Origin: Duganella levis
Lineage (GTDB): Bacteria; Pseudomonadota; Gammaproteobacteria; Burkholderiales; Burkholderiaceae_D
DNA: 64,000 nt
Direction: 5' to 3'
Assembly (NCBI RefSeq): GCF_009857605.1
Contig: NZ_WWCT01000023.1
Location: forward strand, 1-64,000
The position numbers and the translations under genes were made by a program. The first letter of the stretch is position 1, and each line of letters starts with the position of its first letter. Shown in pieces: positions 50,507 through 59,599 of the stretch. Under the pieces are notes generated by a model. The model had not been told where the DNA came from and did not search any database. It saw nothing but the letters and a program-made list of their open reading frames with translations.

Positions 50507-53158
50507 ATGAACATCGTTAAACAGCACGTACTCCGCGGCCCGAATCTGTACTCCAACCAGCCTTGCCTGCTGAACGTGATCGATCTGCAAGCGCTGCGCG
50601 ATCACACCAGCACCAGCATCGAAGGCTTTAACCAGCAGTTGCTGGAACTGCTGCCGTCGCTGTACGACCACCGCTGCTCGGTGGGCCAGTACGGCGGCTT
50701 TGTGCAGGCTCTGAACAACGGTGCCAATCTGGCGCACGTGGTGGAACACGTAACGATCGCGCTGCAATGCCTGGCCGGCACGCCGACCTACCTGGGACGC
50801 ACGCATGAAGTGCAGGACGCGCCCGGCCAGTACCGCGTGGTGTGTTCGTACGAATCGGAGCACGTGGCGATTGACGCCTGCGACCTGGCGATGTCACTGG
50901 TGCGCGGCCTTGCCACTGGCGCGCAAGGCCTGGCGCAGCAGCTGGAAGCCGGCGTGGCCGCGCTGCGCGACACCGCCGAACGTCATGCCATCGGCACCAG
51001 CACTGGCGCCATCCTGCGCGCAGCGATCCGCCAGGGCATTCCCTATCAGCGCCTGACCGAAGACGCCAATATGTTTCTGCTCGGCTGGGGCGCGCAGCAG
51101 AAACGCCTGCAAGCCACCATTACCGGCGACACCAGCCACATCGCCGTCGACATCGCGTCGGACAAGCAGTTGACCAAGGCACTGTTGCAGGAAGCAGGCG
51201 TGCCGGTGCCGGAAGGCGTGAGCGTGCGCACGCTGGAACAGGCGCTGCGCGCCGCCCGCGAGCTGGAAGGCCTGGTCACCGTCAAGCCATTGGACGGCAA
51301 TCACGGACGCGGCGTGACCACGCGCTGCGGCACACCGGACGAAGTGCAACTGGCGTTTGAACGCGCACGCGAACATGGCCGCACCATCATCATTGAACGC
51401 TACATTCCCGGCGACGACTACCGCATCCTGGTGGCCGGCGAACGTGTAGTCGCCGCCGCCCTGCGCCGCCCTGCCGCAGTCATTGGCGATGGCGAATCGA
51501 CGGTGCGCCAGCTGGTGGAGCAGGAAAACCGCAATCCGGCACGCGGCGAAGGCCACACCAATATCCTGACCCGCATTCCGCTGGACGGCCACGCCGAAAC
51601 CACGCTGGCTGCGCAGGACCTCAACTTCGACAGCGTGCCGGAAGCCGGACTACGCGTAGTCATGCGCGGCAACGCCAACCTGTCCAGCGGCGGCACCGCC
51701 GAAGACGTCACCGGCAAGCTGCCGCCGGAAACGCTGGACATGTGCGTGCGCGCCGCCCGCAAGATCGGCCTGGACGTGGCAGGCATCGACCTGGTTTGCG
51801 AGGACATTTCACAGGTGCTGGACGGCCGCAATGGCGCGGTGATCGAGATTAACGCCGCGCCGGGCATTCGTATGCACGAATATCCCAGCGCCGGCGTGCC
51901 GCGCGACGCCGGCGCCGCCATCGTCGAATCCATGTTCGGCAACCAGGACGGCCGCATTCCGGTAATCGCGGTCACCGGCACCAACGGCAAGACAACCACC
52001 ACGCTGATGATCGAACACACACTGCGCCAGGCCGGCATTACCACCGGCTGCACCACCAGCGAAGGCGTCTACATTAACGGTACGACGGTCAAGCGCGGCG
52101 ATTGCAGCGGCTACTGGTCGGCACGCACCGTTCTGTCGGCGCCGGAAGTGGAATTCGCGGTTCTGGAAACGGCGCGCGGCGGCATCTTGAAACGCGGCCT
52201 GGCGTTCGACCGTTGCGACGTGTCGGTGCTGCTGAACGTCAGCGAAGACCATATCGGCCTGGAAGGCGTGGAGACGCTGGAAGACCTGGCGGCGGTCAAG
52301 GGCGTAGTGCTGCAAGCCGCCTCGCGCGCTGTGGTGCTGAATGCAGAAGATGCACGTTGCTGCGCCATCGGCGCAAGTCTGGACGAAAAAGTGGAACGCA
52401 TCTACTTCAGCTGCGACGCCCAGCATCCGGCACTGCTGGAACACCTCCGCGACGGCGGCCGAGCGACCTGGCTGGAAGATGGCGCGCTGATCGCGTCCGA
52501 TAGCGACGGCCAGCGCCACGTTCTGCTGGATGCAGCCGAGATGCCGTCCACGCTGGGCGGCTGCGCGCGGCACAACATCGCCAATGGCCTGGCGGCGGCG
52601 GCGGCTCTGATGGCCAGCGATCTGGGTAACGGCGCGATTGCGGCTGGCCTGCGCAGCTTCGTCTCCGACGCGCGCCACAATCCGATGCGCGCCAATCTGT
52701 ACGACGTCAACGGCGTGCGGGTGATCGTGGACTTTGCCCACAATCCGGCAGCATTTGGTGCGCTGGCCTCCACCGCGCGCGCCATGACGCAAGGCCGCAC
52801 CGTGGCCGTTGTCACCTCGCCCGGCGACCGGCGTGAAAGAGACTTCCAGCAGATTGGCCAGATTTGCGGCAGCGGCTTCGATACCACCGTGTTTTATGAA
52901 TGGCCAGCGGAACATCGTGGCCGCGAAGCAGGCCAGCGCGCCGCCATGATGCAGTCGGCAGCACATGCCGCGCGTGGAGACGCCGGTGGCGTGTTGCTGG
53001 AGGCTGATCCGGCACAAGCCTTGCGTCTCGGCCTGTCGCAATGCCGCGCTGGCGATGTGCTGGTGTATGCCTGCGGTTCGTCGGTGTCGGAGCTGGTGGA
53101 TGCGCTGCGACCGGTCGATCCGGTCAGCGCGGCGCGCATCGACGCCACGCTGGTGTAA
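50507..53158 (+). CDS. cphA: Cyanophycin synthetase, full length
   Basis: An 883-residue bifunctional ATP-dependent ligase that builds multi-L-arginyl-poly-L-aspartate. Residues 1-160 are the CphA N-terminal domain (LRGPNLYS), about 210-475 the ATP-grasp domain that adds Asp (TVKPLDGNHGRGV at about 258, IEINAAPGIRMHEY near 446), and 485-880 the Mur-ligase-like domain that adds Arg (VTGTNGKTTTTL at 489-500). The length and all motifs match functional CphA1. It follows cphB by 4 nt and ends at the shared terminator. Confidence 0.94.
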   Translation: MNIVKQHVLRGPNLYSNQPCLLNVIDLQALRDHTSTSIEGFNQQLLELLPSLYDHRCSVGQYGGFVQALNNGANLAHVVEHVTIALQCLAGTPTYLGRTHEVQDAPGQYRVVCSYESEHVAIDACDLAMSLVRGLATGAQGLAQQLEAGVAALRDTAERHAIGTSTGAILRAAIRQGIPYQRLTEDANMFLLGWGAQQKRLQATITGDTSHIAVDIASDKQLTKALLQEAGVPVPEGVSVRTLEQALRAARELEGLVTVKPLDGNHGRGVTTRCGTPDEVQLAFERAREHGRTIIIERYIPGDDYRILVAGERVVAAALRRPAAVIGDGESTVRQLVEQENRNPARGEGHTNILTRIPLDGHAETTLAAQDLNFDSVPEAGLRVVMRGNANLSSGGTAEDVTGKLPPETLDMCVRAARKIGLDVAGIDLVCEDISQVLDGRNGAVIEINAAPGIRMHEYPSAGVPRDAGAAIVESMFGNQDGRIPVIAVTGTNGKTTTTLMIEHTLRQAGITTGCTTSEGVYINGTTVKRGDCSGYWSARTVLSAPEVEFAVLETARGGILKRGLAFDRCDVSVLLNVSEDHIGLEGVETLEDLAAVKGVVLQAASRAVVLNAEDARCCAIGASLDEKVERIYFSCDAQHPALLEHLRDGGRATWLEDGALIASDSDGQRHVLLDAAEMPSTLGGCARHNIANGLAAAAALMASDLGNGAIAAGLRSFVSDARHNPMRANLYDVNGVRVIVDFAHNPAAFGALASTARAMTQGRTVAVVTSPGDRRERDFQQIGQICGSGFDTTVFYEWPAEHRGREAGQRAAMMQSAAHAARGDAGGVLLEADPAQALRLGLSQCRAGDVLVYACGSSVSELVDALRPVDPVSAARIDATLV

Positions 53159-53165
53159 CCCAACG

Positions 53166-53193
53166 AAAATGGCCCGCAACTGCGGGCCATTTT
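53166..53193. terminator. Bidirectional rho-independent terminator between cphA and the second synthetase
   Basis: AAAATGGCCCGCA (53166-53178) and its exact complement TGCGGGCCATTTT (53181-53193) form a 13-bp stem with a minimal loop. It has an A-run on one side and a T-run on the other, so it serves both convergent operons. Confidence 0.9.
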
Positions 53194-53197
53194 CCCA

Positions 53198-55285
53198 TTA
53201 AGCGGCGGGCGCCGCCTGCTGTTCCAAACGCGCCGCCGCCGGCGCATCTATAGCGCGAATGGCGTCAATCAGTGTCGCCACTTCGGTCCCGCATGCAAAT
53301 ACCAGTACGTCGCCAGGCCGGCAAGCAAGATAGGCTTCCTGCACCGCAGCCGCCGCATGGTCATAAGTGTGAATCGCAGCGCCTCCAGATGCACGCGCGC
53401 CGTCGGCGATAATTTGCGCGGCCTCGCCGTGCGCACGGCCGCGCGAAGTCGACTCGTAGACAAACAATTCATCGAAATGCGCGGCGCACGTAGCGCCAGT
53501 GCGGGTCAGGTCGGCATCCCGGCGGTCGCCTGGCGACGTCACCACCGCCAACACGCGGCCTGGCGCCTGGCCGGTGGCCTTGCTTTGCCCCTGCCCTTGC
53601 GCCAGTCCGCGCGCCAGCGTTGCCAGCGCCGCGTAAGCCGCCGGGTTGTGCGCGTAATCCAGCACGATAGTCATCGCGCCCAGTTCAAACACATTCGATC
53701 GCAAAGGATTAGTGGCTGCATTGGACTCGAAGCTGGATAGGCCGGCGCTGATCTGCATCACCGTGAAACCGCTGGCCGCCAACGCTGCCGTCGCCGCCAG
53801 GCTGTTGGCGATGTTGTAGCGCGCCAGCCCGCCACTGGTGGCGGGAATATGCGTTGCCGGCATCACGCGCTGACGCACCTGGCGCTGGCTCAACATGATC
53901 ACCTCATTCTCCAGCCACACCGCGTCGCCGCCATGCGCCAGATGTGCCAGCAGCACCGCGTTGTCCGGCTTCATGGAGAAGTAGACCGCGCGCGCGCCGG
54001 GCGCCAGACGCGCCCGCGCGGCGACGCAGTGCGCATCGTCGGCATTCAGCACTGCGGTATCGGCGGCGCTCACCACCAGCGACTTCACCCGCGCCAGCTG
54101 CTCCACCGTGTCCACGCCGTCCATGCCAAGATGATCGTCGGAGACGTTCAGCATCACGCCCACGCTGCAACGGTCATACGCCAGTCCGCGCTTCAGCAGG
54201 CCGCCGCGCGCCGTTTCCAGCACGGCGAATTCGGTTTGCGGCGACGCCAGCACGGCCCGATGCGACCAGTAACCGGTGCAATCGCCTTCGCCATATAGAT
54301 CACCGGCCACGGTGATGCCCTGCGTGCTGGCGCAGCCGGTGCGGAAGCCCGCCAGCTGCACCGCATGCGCGATCATCAGCGTGGTGGTGGTCTTGCCGTT
54401 GGTGCCAGTGATGCCGATGACGGGAATGCGTCCCTTGGCCGGATCGGTGTGCAACGCGCGCAGCAGCCCATGCTGCTCGTGACTCAGCGGCGGTGCAGCC
54501 AGCACGGCATCCACCTTCGGCGCGCGTCGGCCCGGCAGCAGGTCGACTTGCGCGTGAGTCAGTCCCAATGTGACGGCGGCGCGCTGGGCGACACTGCGTA
54601 CCGCCGGATCGGGGTGCTGGGCCTCGCCGTTGAGTACCTGCACGCGCAGGCGTTCGCCCGGTTGCCGCTGCGGAGCGTGGAAATCTTCGGCCGGCACGTC
54701 AAGCTGGGCTTCGATCAGCAAGGACCGCATCAGTTGCCGCTCGTGCAGCAAGGTGTTGGTGAGCAGCCGGTTGTCATCGTCGGCGTGCGCCAGATAGCGC
54801 CACTGGCGCTGGCCCCAGCCCAGGCGTAGCAAGCCGGCATGTTCGCTGATGCGCTGCACCGGGATGCCTAGTGCGCTGGCCTCACGCAGCACCGCTTGCG
54901 CGGCGGGTGGCAGTTGCATGGATGCGGCCAGTGCTCGCAGCGACGCCACTGCCGCCGGCACGTCTGGCGCTTCTCCGCGCCCGGTCGCGGCAATCAGGTC
55001 GGCCGCAGCGGTCAGCGCTGCCTGCCCCATATGCTCCAGCGTGTACTCCACCACCACCCGCCAGCGCACCGCAATGCCGCCGCCAGCTTCATTGACCATC
55101 GTGTTGTCCGCCAACTCCGCGTGCATGAATGTCACCGCTTCGCCGCAAGCCTGTTGCAGGAAGCGCGCCGTGTAGGCGAGCTGCTGGCCGGCTTCCGCCA
55201 GCGGCGATTCAATCACCGCGACGACGCACGGCATAGGACTGTATAGATTAGCGCCGCGTAGCAGGCGTTGTTGCAGTATCCGCAT
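53198..55285 (-). CDS. Second cyanophycin synthetase-like protein with eroded ATP-grasp domain (CphA'/CphA2-like)
   Basis: A 695-residue paralogue starting at the ATG at 55285. The N-domain (MRILQQRLLRGANLYS) and the Mur-ligase-like domain (GITGTNGKTTTTLM at about 291, then GDCTGYWSHRAVLASPQTEFAVLETARGG in two conserved blocks) are intact. The ATP-grasp part between about 170 and 285 is about 150 residues shorter than in CphA and lacks the VKPLDGNHGRGV and EINAAPG motifs. In cyanobacteria a synthetase of similar architecture (CphA2) polymerises beta-Asp-Arg dipeptides. The same or another peptide-ligation role is inferred here. It lies 2 nt after the methyltransferase stop. Confidence 0.88.
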   Translation of the reverse strand: MRILQQRLLRGANLYSPMPCVVAVIESPLAEAGQQLAYTARFLQQACGEAVTFMHAELADNTMVNEAGGGIAVRWRVVVEYTLEHMGQAALTAAADLIAATGRGEAPDVPAAVASLRALAASMQLPPAAQAVLREASALGIPVQRISEHAGLLRLGWGQRQWRYLAHADDDNRLLTNTLLHERQLMRSLLIEAQLDVPAEDFHAPQRQPGERLRVQVLNGEAQHPDPAVRSVAQRAAVTLGLTHAQVDLLPGRRAPKVDAVLAAPPLSHEQHGLLRALHTDPAKGRIPVIGITGTNGKTTTTLMIAHAVQLAGFRTGCASTQGITVAGDLYGEGDCTGYWSHRAVLASPQTEFAVLETARGGLLKRGLAYDRCSVGVMLNVSDDHLGMDGVDTVEQLARVKSLVVSAADTAVLNADDAHCVAARARLAPGARAVYFSMKPDNAVLLAHLAHGGDAVWLENEVIMLSQRQVRQRVMPATHIPATSGGLARYNIANSLAATAALAASGFTVMQISAGLSSFESNAATNPLRSNVFELGAMTIVLDYAHNPAAYAALATLARGLAQGQGQSKATGQAPGRVLAVVTSPGDRRDADLTRTGATCAAHFDELFVYESTSRGRAHGEAAQIIADGARASGGAAIHTYDHAAAAVQEAYLACRPGDVLVFACGTEVATLIDAIRAIDAPAAARLEQQAAPAA

Positions 55286-55287
55286 GT

Positions 55288-56241
55288 TCACACATCCTTG
55301 CTGGCGACCAGCCACACCGCCGCGATGCGCTCAACGCCGGTGTATGCAGGCGTTTCCAGTTCTTCGCCAAACACGTCGGGATCGATTTCTTCATAGGTCC
55401 AGCGCAGGCCTGCTTCTTCCAGCATTGCCGTGGCTTGGCGCAGGAATGCGTCTTCGCCGTCTTCCATCGCCACGCCGGCATACAGCCACAGTGCGCCGCC
55501 ATGCGCCAGCCGCACAATCGCCGCCTGCACGATTTGCAGCGACAGGCCGGCGCCGAGCTTACCTCCGCCGTGCCGGTATGCGCGCTCCGCTGCATCTAGC
55601 AGATACGGCGGGTTGGCGACGATCAGGTCAAACAGGCCGTCCACCTGCGTCAGCAAATTGCTGTGATGCGCACTGGCGTTTTCCACGCCGGCCAAATGGA
55701 TATTGACGTCGGCCAGCGCCAGCGCGCGGTCATTGATGTCGACCGCCAGCACCTCGGCCTGCGGGAAGCGGCGCGCCAGCGTGATTGCACCGACGCCGCT
55801 GCCGCAGCCGATATCGGCGATGCGTCGCAGCGGATCGGCAGCAGGCGCCGGCGTTTGCTCCATGGCGCGCACGAAGCGGCAGGTGTCAGGGCCGAAGAAC
55901 ACCGCGTCCGCCTGCGTGGTGGGATAAGCTGAGTGGAACAGCCACTCGCCGGCCAGCGTCGACATCCGGACGGTACTGCGCAGCAGTCCGTCCTGCTCCT
56001 CCAGCACGCCGGCGGCGCGCATGCAGGCCAGCAGTTCATCGTCGATGGCGGCTGCGGTAAACGGTCGGCTCCAGCCGAAGATGTCGCGCAGGGTTGATTG
56101 TTCCGGCGCGAAGGGACGCGCCAGCACGCGCGACTGCGTTGCCGGCGTGACGGTGGTGAACTGGTATTTACGCGCGCGCAGCGCGGCGCCAAGCGCCAGC
56201 AACGCCTGATGTTGAACGGCAGTCAGAAACGGGGTGGTCAC
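55288..56241 (-). CDS. HemK/PrmC-like SAM-dependent methyltransferase
   Basis: A 317-residue class I methyltransferase. The GTG at 56241 has an AGGAG site 6 nt upstream and is preferred. An earlier in-frame GTG (56274) is possible. SAM motif I is IADIGCGSGVGAITLA, motif II is LAVDIND, and the NPPY catalytic motif (FDLIVANPPYLLD) marks it as an N-methyltransferase of the HemK/N6-adenine/glutamine type. The N-terminal 130 residues are variable. It is coupled to the second synthetase, 2 nt apart. Modification of a cyanophycin-type product or of a partner protein is possible. It is probably not the housekeeping PrmC. Confidence 0.85.
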   Translation of the reverse strand: MTTPFLTAVQHQALLALGAALRARKYQFTTVTPATQSRVLARPFAPEQSTLRDIFGWSRPFTAAAIDDELLACMRAAGVLEEQDGLLRSTVRMSTLAGEWLFHSAYPTTQADAVFFGPDTCRFVRAMEQTPAPAADPLRRIADIGCGSGVGAITLARRFPQAEVLAVDINDRALALADVNIHLAGVENASAHHSNLLTQVDGLFDLIVANPPYLLDAAERAYRHGGGKLGAGLSLQIVQAAIVRLAHGGALWLYAGVAMEDGEDAFLRQATAMLEEAGLRWTYEEIDPDVFGEELETPAYTGVERIAAVWLVASKDV

Positions 56242-56290
56242 AAAGGCTCCTATGAAACCTTGATAGTGACGCACACCGTTGGCGGCTTGG

Positions 56291-56304
56291 GTGCGCTAGC
56301 GCAC
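56291..56304. promoter_or_regulatory. Perfect 14-bp palindrome upstream of the methyltransferase-synthetase operon
   Basis: GTGCGCTAGCGCAC is fully palindromic and lies 49 nt before the methyltransferase start and 15 nt past the histidine kinase stop. It could be an operator for the operon or a terminator stem for the kinase. No T-run follows. Confidence 0.4.
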
Positions 56305-56319
56305 GTTGCAACGCAATCG

Positions 56320-57840
56320 CTAGAGGACCTTGAGCGTACGAATCAGATCACTCAGCCGATACGGCTTGGCGATCAGCTCAAAGTTGCCGATGTCCGGCAT
56401 CTGGTCGCCCAGCGCTGCCTTGACGTAGCCGGAAGCCAGCACGATTTTCAAATCGGGGACTTCCTTGCGCGCGATCTGGCCGAGTTCAACCCCGCTCATG
56501 CCGGGCATGACCACATCGCTGAACAGGATGGAGATGCCAGGGTTGAGCCGCAGCGTCTCCAGCGCCTGCATGCCGTTATCGGCCGACAGCACTTCATAAC
56601 CCAGGTGCGTGAACAGGCTGATGGCGGTTTCCAGCACCTCCGGCTGGTCGTCCACCAGCAGCACCTTCTCGGCTGGGCCTTTGGTATCATCGACCGGTCC
56701 TTGCCGGCGCACTGCCGGGAAATACATCGATACCGTGGTGCCCTCGCCCAGTTGCGATTCCAGCGTCAGCGCGCCCTGGCATTGCTGCATCAAGCCATAC
56801 ACCTGGCTCAGGCCAAGGCCGGTTCCCTTGCCGATTTCCTTGGTGGTGAAGAACGGTTCGACCGCGCGCTTGATCACTTCCGGCGTCATGCCGACGCCCC
56901 GGTCCCTGACCACCACGCGCACGTAGCAGCCGGCCGGCAGCCGCTCGATCTGCGCCTCGGTCAGGGCGACGGCCGACAGCTCCATCAGCACTTCGCCGCT
57001 GCCATCCATCGCATCGCGCGCGTTGACCACAAGGTTGAGCAACGCTGACTCGAACTGCGTCGGATCGAGCATGGCTTGTGGCAGGTCGTTTTCAAGTTGC
57101 AGATGCAGGCGCATGTCGTCCGGCAGCGCGCGCCGCAGCACCGACTCGAACGAGCGGATCACGCGCGCGACGTCGTGCGGGTCCTGACGCAATGGCTGCT
57201 GGCGCGCGAAGGCAAGCAACTGCTGGGTCAACGAGGCGCCGCGCTGGGCTGCGCGCGACATAGTGTCGATCGACTTGCTGTGCATCGCCGGATCGCGCGA
57301 CATGCGCAGCAGTTCCAGCCCGTTCATGATCACGTTCAGCAGGTTGTTGAAATCGTGCGCGATGCCGCCGGTGAGTTTACCGATGGCTTCCAGCTTCTGC
57401 GACTGGAACAGCGCCTCGCGCGCGTGCTCCAGCTCTTCCGCTGCCACGCGCCGTTCGGTGATATCGCGCGTGATCTTGGCAAAGCCCAGCAGTTCTCCGG
57501 CCGGATCGACAATCGGGTCGATCACCACGCTGGCCCAGAAACGGCTGCCGTCCTTGCGCACGCGCCAGCCCTCGTCCTCAAACTTGCCGGTACTGCGCGC
57601 CAGCTCCAGCGCATAGGCGGGACGGCCGGCGGCGCGATCTTCCTCGGTATAGAACATGGAGAAGTGGCGGCCGATGATTTCGTCGGGCGGATAGCCTTTG
57701 AAGCGCTGCGCGCCGGCGTTCCAGGTGACCACCACGCCTTCGGGAGACAGCATGTAGATCGCGTAGTCGGTCACGCCCATGATGAACTGGCGGAACCGTT
57801 CGGCTTCTATCGCATCTACATTTGGCTGAACACTGTGCAT
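56320..57840 (-). CDS. Hybrid sensor histidine kinase (PAS-HisKA-HATPase-REC)
   Basis: A 506-residue cytoplasmic hybrid kinase from the ATG at 57840 with GAGGA upstream. The PAS domain spans about 15-130 (YAIYMLSPEGVVVTWNAGAQ). His162 is in GGIAHDFNNLL, the N-box is LNLVVNARDAM (about 269-279), and the G-boxes are DRGVGMTP and GKGTGLGLSQVYG. The C-terminal receiver has DD (397-398), phosphoacceptor Asp442 (LFSDVVMPGMSG) and Lys in IAKPYR. It has no transmembrane segment. No partner DNA-binding regulator is adjacent. It may regulate the neighbouring cyanophycin genes, but nothing in the sequence shows this. Confidence 0.9.
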   Translation of the reverse strand: MHSVQPNVDAIEAERFRQFIMGVTDYAIYMLSPEGVVVTWNAGAQRFKGYPPDEIIGRHFSMFYTEEDRAAGRPAYALELARSTGKFEDEGWRVRKDGSRFWASVVIDPIVDPAGELLGFAKITRDITERRVAAEELEHAREALFQSQKLEAIGKLTGGIAHDFNNLLNVIMNGLELLRMSRDPAMHSKSIDTMSRAAQRGASLTQQLLAFARQQPLRQDPHDVARVIRSFESVLRRALPDDMRLHLQLENDLPQAMLDPTQFESALLNLVVNARDAMDGSGEVLMELSAVALTEAQIERLPAGCYVRVVVRDRGVGMTPEVIKRAVEPFFTTKEIGKGTGLGLSQVYGLMQQCQGALTLESQLGEGTTVSMYFPAVRRQGPVDDTKGPAEKVLLVDDQPEVLETAISLFTHLGYEVLSADNGMQALETLRLNPGISILFSDVVMPGMSGVELGQIARKEVPDLKIVLASGYVKAALGDQMPDIGNFELIAKPYRLSDLIRTLKVL

Positions 57841-58027
57841 GACTTCCTCGATTGCTCTTATCATCCGATTTTACTAGAGAGACATGAAAACACGCACACA
57901 ATCTCGTGTCCTGGACAAACCAGCTCATCCGGGGCCAACGTTGTTTTTGCTTTGCGCTTGATCAAGCGCATGCCGGCTGGGATGGCGCTGGCTACACTGG
58001 CCGGATTGCCGTTGCCGGGTGGCCGCC

Positions 58028-59599
58028 ATGCGCGTGTGCATAACAATCGATACGGAGTTCAGCATCGCCGGGGCGTTTGCCGATCCGGCGCGGCGGCCGG
58101 TGGGCGCGCAGATGGTGCGTTGCGAGGTCGGCGGACGGTCGCAGGGACTGGATTTTCTGCTCGATTGCTTCCGCCGGCATGGCGTGCAGGCGACGTTTTT
58201 TGTGGAGACGGCGCAACGGTATTACTTCCGCGATGATCCGATGCGCGTGCTGGCGACGAAAATCGCCGCCGCCGGCCATGAGGTACAGCTGCATGTGCAT
58301 CCCTGCTGGGCCGTGTTCCAACATGCGGACTGGCCGCAACGCGTGCGCCAGCAGCCGCGCCAGGATGACTTGGCCGGGCGCGATGTGGCGTCGACGTTGG
58401 CGCTGCTGCGGCACGGCCAGGCCACGTTTGCAGACTGGGGCTTGCCGGCGCCGCAGGTCTTCCGCGCCGGGAATCTGCAATATGACGACAACCTGTTTCG
58501 CGCGCTGGCGGCGGTGCGGATTCCGTATAGCTCCAATATAGGCCTGGGCGTCTACAACGCCGGACTGACGTCGTATCAGCTCTACGCGGGGAGGCATCGG
58601 CGGCATGGTGTGCTGGAGTGTCCCGTGCTGAGTTACCGCGACCGTGGCACGCATTTGAAATCTCTGGCGGTGTCCAGCACCACCTTTGCCGAGATGCGCG
58701 CGCTGCTGGAGCAGGCGTATGCGGCGGGTCTGGAGATGGTGGTGATCCTCACCCATCCATTCGAGTATGTGCAAAGCGGTGACGAGGGATTTTCCCAATT
58801 GCGGCGACACGCGCTCAATCAGGCGCGCATGGAGCGGCTGTGCGCTTACCTTGCGGCGCATGCCCAGCGCTTCCAGGCATGCGGCATGGCGGCTGCGGCC
58901 AGCCAGCCACTGACAGCCGTCTCATCGCGCAATCCACTGCTGCGAGTTCGCGCATGGCGTGCCGTCTGCCGCATCGCGACGCAAGCCATCTATGACCGTT
59001 ATGGCCGATGGGCGCAGGTGCTCGACGGCGCTATTGCGAGGCTGCGCATGGACCGGCAGCATGGAACGTGGCGCGGCGCGGTGCGGGCCTGGCTGGCGCG
59101 GATCGATTTGCACGGCGGACGGCTGGCGGCGTTTCAACTTCAGCATCCGGACCGCGTGCGGCGCGTGGTGTTTGTCTGCCTGGGGAATATATGCCGCAGC
59201 GCTTATGCGCAGCGCGTGGCGGAGCGTCTCGGTATGCACGCGGTTTCTATAGGCCTTTCCACCACTACCGGCGCGCCTTCCCCCGAATCCGCCCTGCGCG
59301 CAGCGGAACGCGGCGGCGAAGATTTGTCCGCACACCGCGCGACAGATATCCGTGACTTTGACATACAGCCTGGAGACCTGTTGGTGGCAATGGAAGTCCG
59401 TCATGCGCAAGAACTTCAGAATCGCCTGATCGCCCGCCACGATATCCAGATCGCGCTGCTGGGACTCTGGTGCGATCCGCCCACTCCACACCTGCACGAT
59501 CCCTACACGCTGAGCGACGCCTACTTCGACCAGTGCTTCGCGCGCGTGCGACAGGCGGTCTATGGCCTGCACCGTACCCTGGCACGGAGCGGCGCATGA
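58028..59599 (+). CDS. Polysaccharide deacetylase-like domain fused to low-molecular-weight protein tyrosine phosphatase
   Basis: A 523-residue two-domain protein. Residues 1-290 are a NodB/CE4-like domain: Asp8 in CITIDTEFS, QATFFVETAQRYY (about 54), the metal His pair in LHVHP (89-91), and VILTHPFEYV near 240. Residues about 375-520 are a complete LMW-PTP: catalytic loop C384-LGNIC-R390 in VFVCLGNICRS, and the general acid Asp491 in LHDPYT. Such phosphatases (Wzb) control tyrosine kinases of capsule/EPS export. Fusing one to a deacetylase is unusual. The ATG at 58028 is preferred to a GTG nine bases upstream. The next gene overlaps by 4 nt. Confidence 0.86.
   Translation: MRVCITIDTEFSIAGAFADPARRPVGAQMVRCEVGGRSQGLDFLLDCFRRHGVQATFFVETAQRYYFRDDPMRVLATKIAAAGHEVQLHVHPCWAVFQHADWPQRVRQQPRQDDLAGRDVASTLALLRHGQATFADWGLPAPQVFRAGNLQYDDNLFRALAAVRIPYSSNIGLGVYNAGLTSYQLYAGRHRRHGVLECPVLSYRDRGTHLKSLAVSSTTFAEMRALLEQAYAAGLEMVVILTHPFEYVQSGDEGFSQLRRHALNQARMERLCAYLAAHAQRFQACGMAAAASQPLTAVSSRNPLLRVRAWRAVCRIATQAIYDRYGRWAQVLDGAIARLRMDRQHGTWRGAVRAWLARIDLHGGRLAAFQLQHPDRVRRVVFVCLGNICRSAYAQRVAERLGMHAVSIGLSTTTGAPSPESALRAAERGGEDLSAHRATDIRDFDIQPGDLLVAMEVRHAQELQNRLIARHDIQIALLGLWCDPPTPHLHDPYTLSDAYFDQCFARVRQAVYGLHRTLARSGA

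Noticed and set aside
51809..53179. 456-residue minus-strand open frame over cphA
   Set aside because: Shadow of the Mur-ligase half of cphA. No conserved motif, and it crosses the terminator stem.
55288..56274. Methyltransferase as the housekeeping release-factor methyltransferase PrmC
   Set aside because: NPPY is shared, but the protein has a different N-terminal half and lies in a cyanophycin operon, not next to prfA or hemA.
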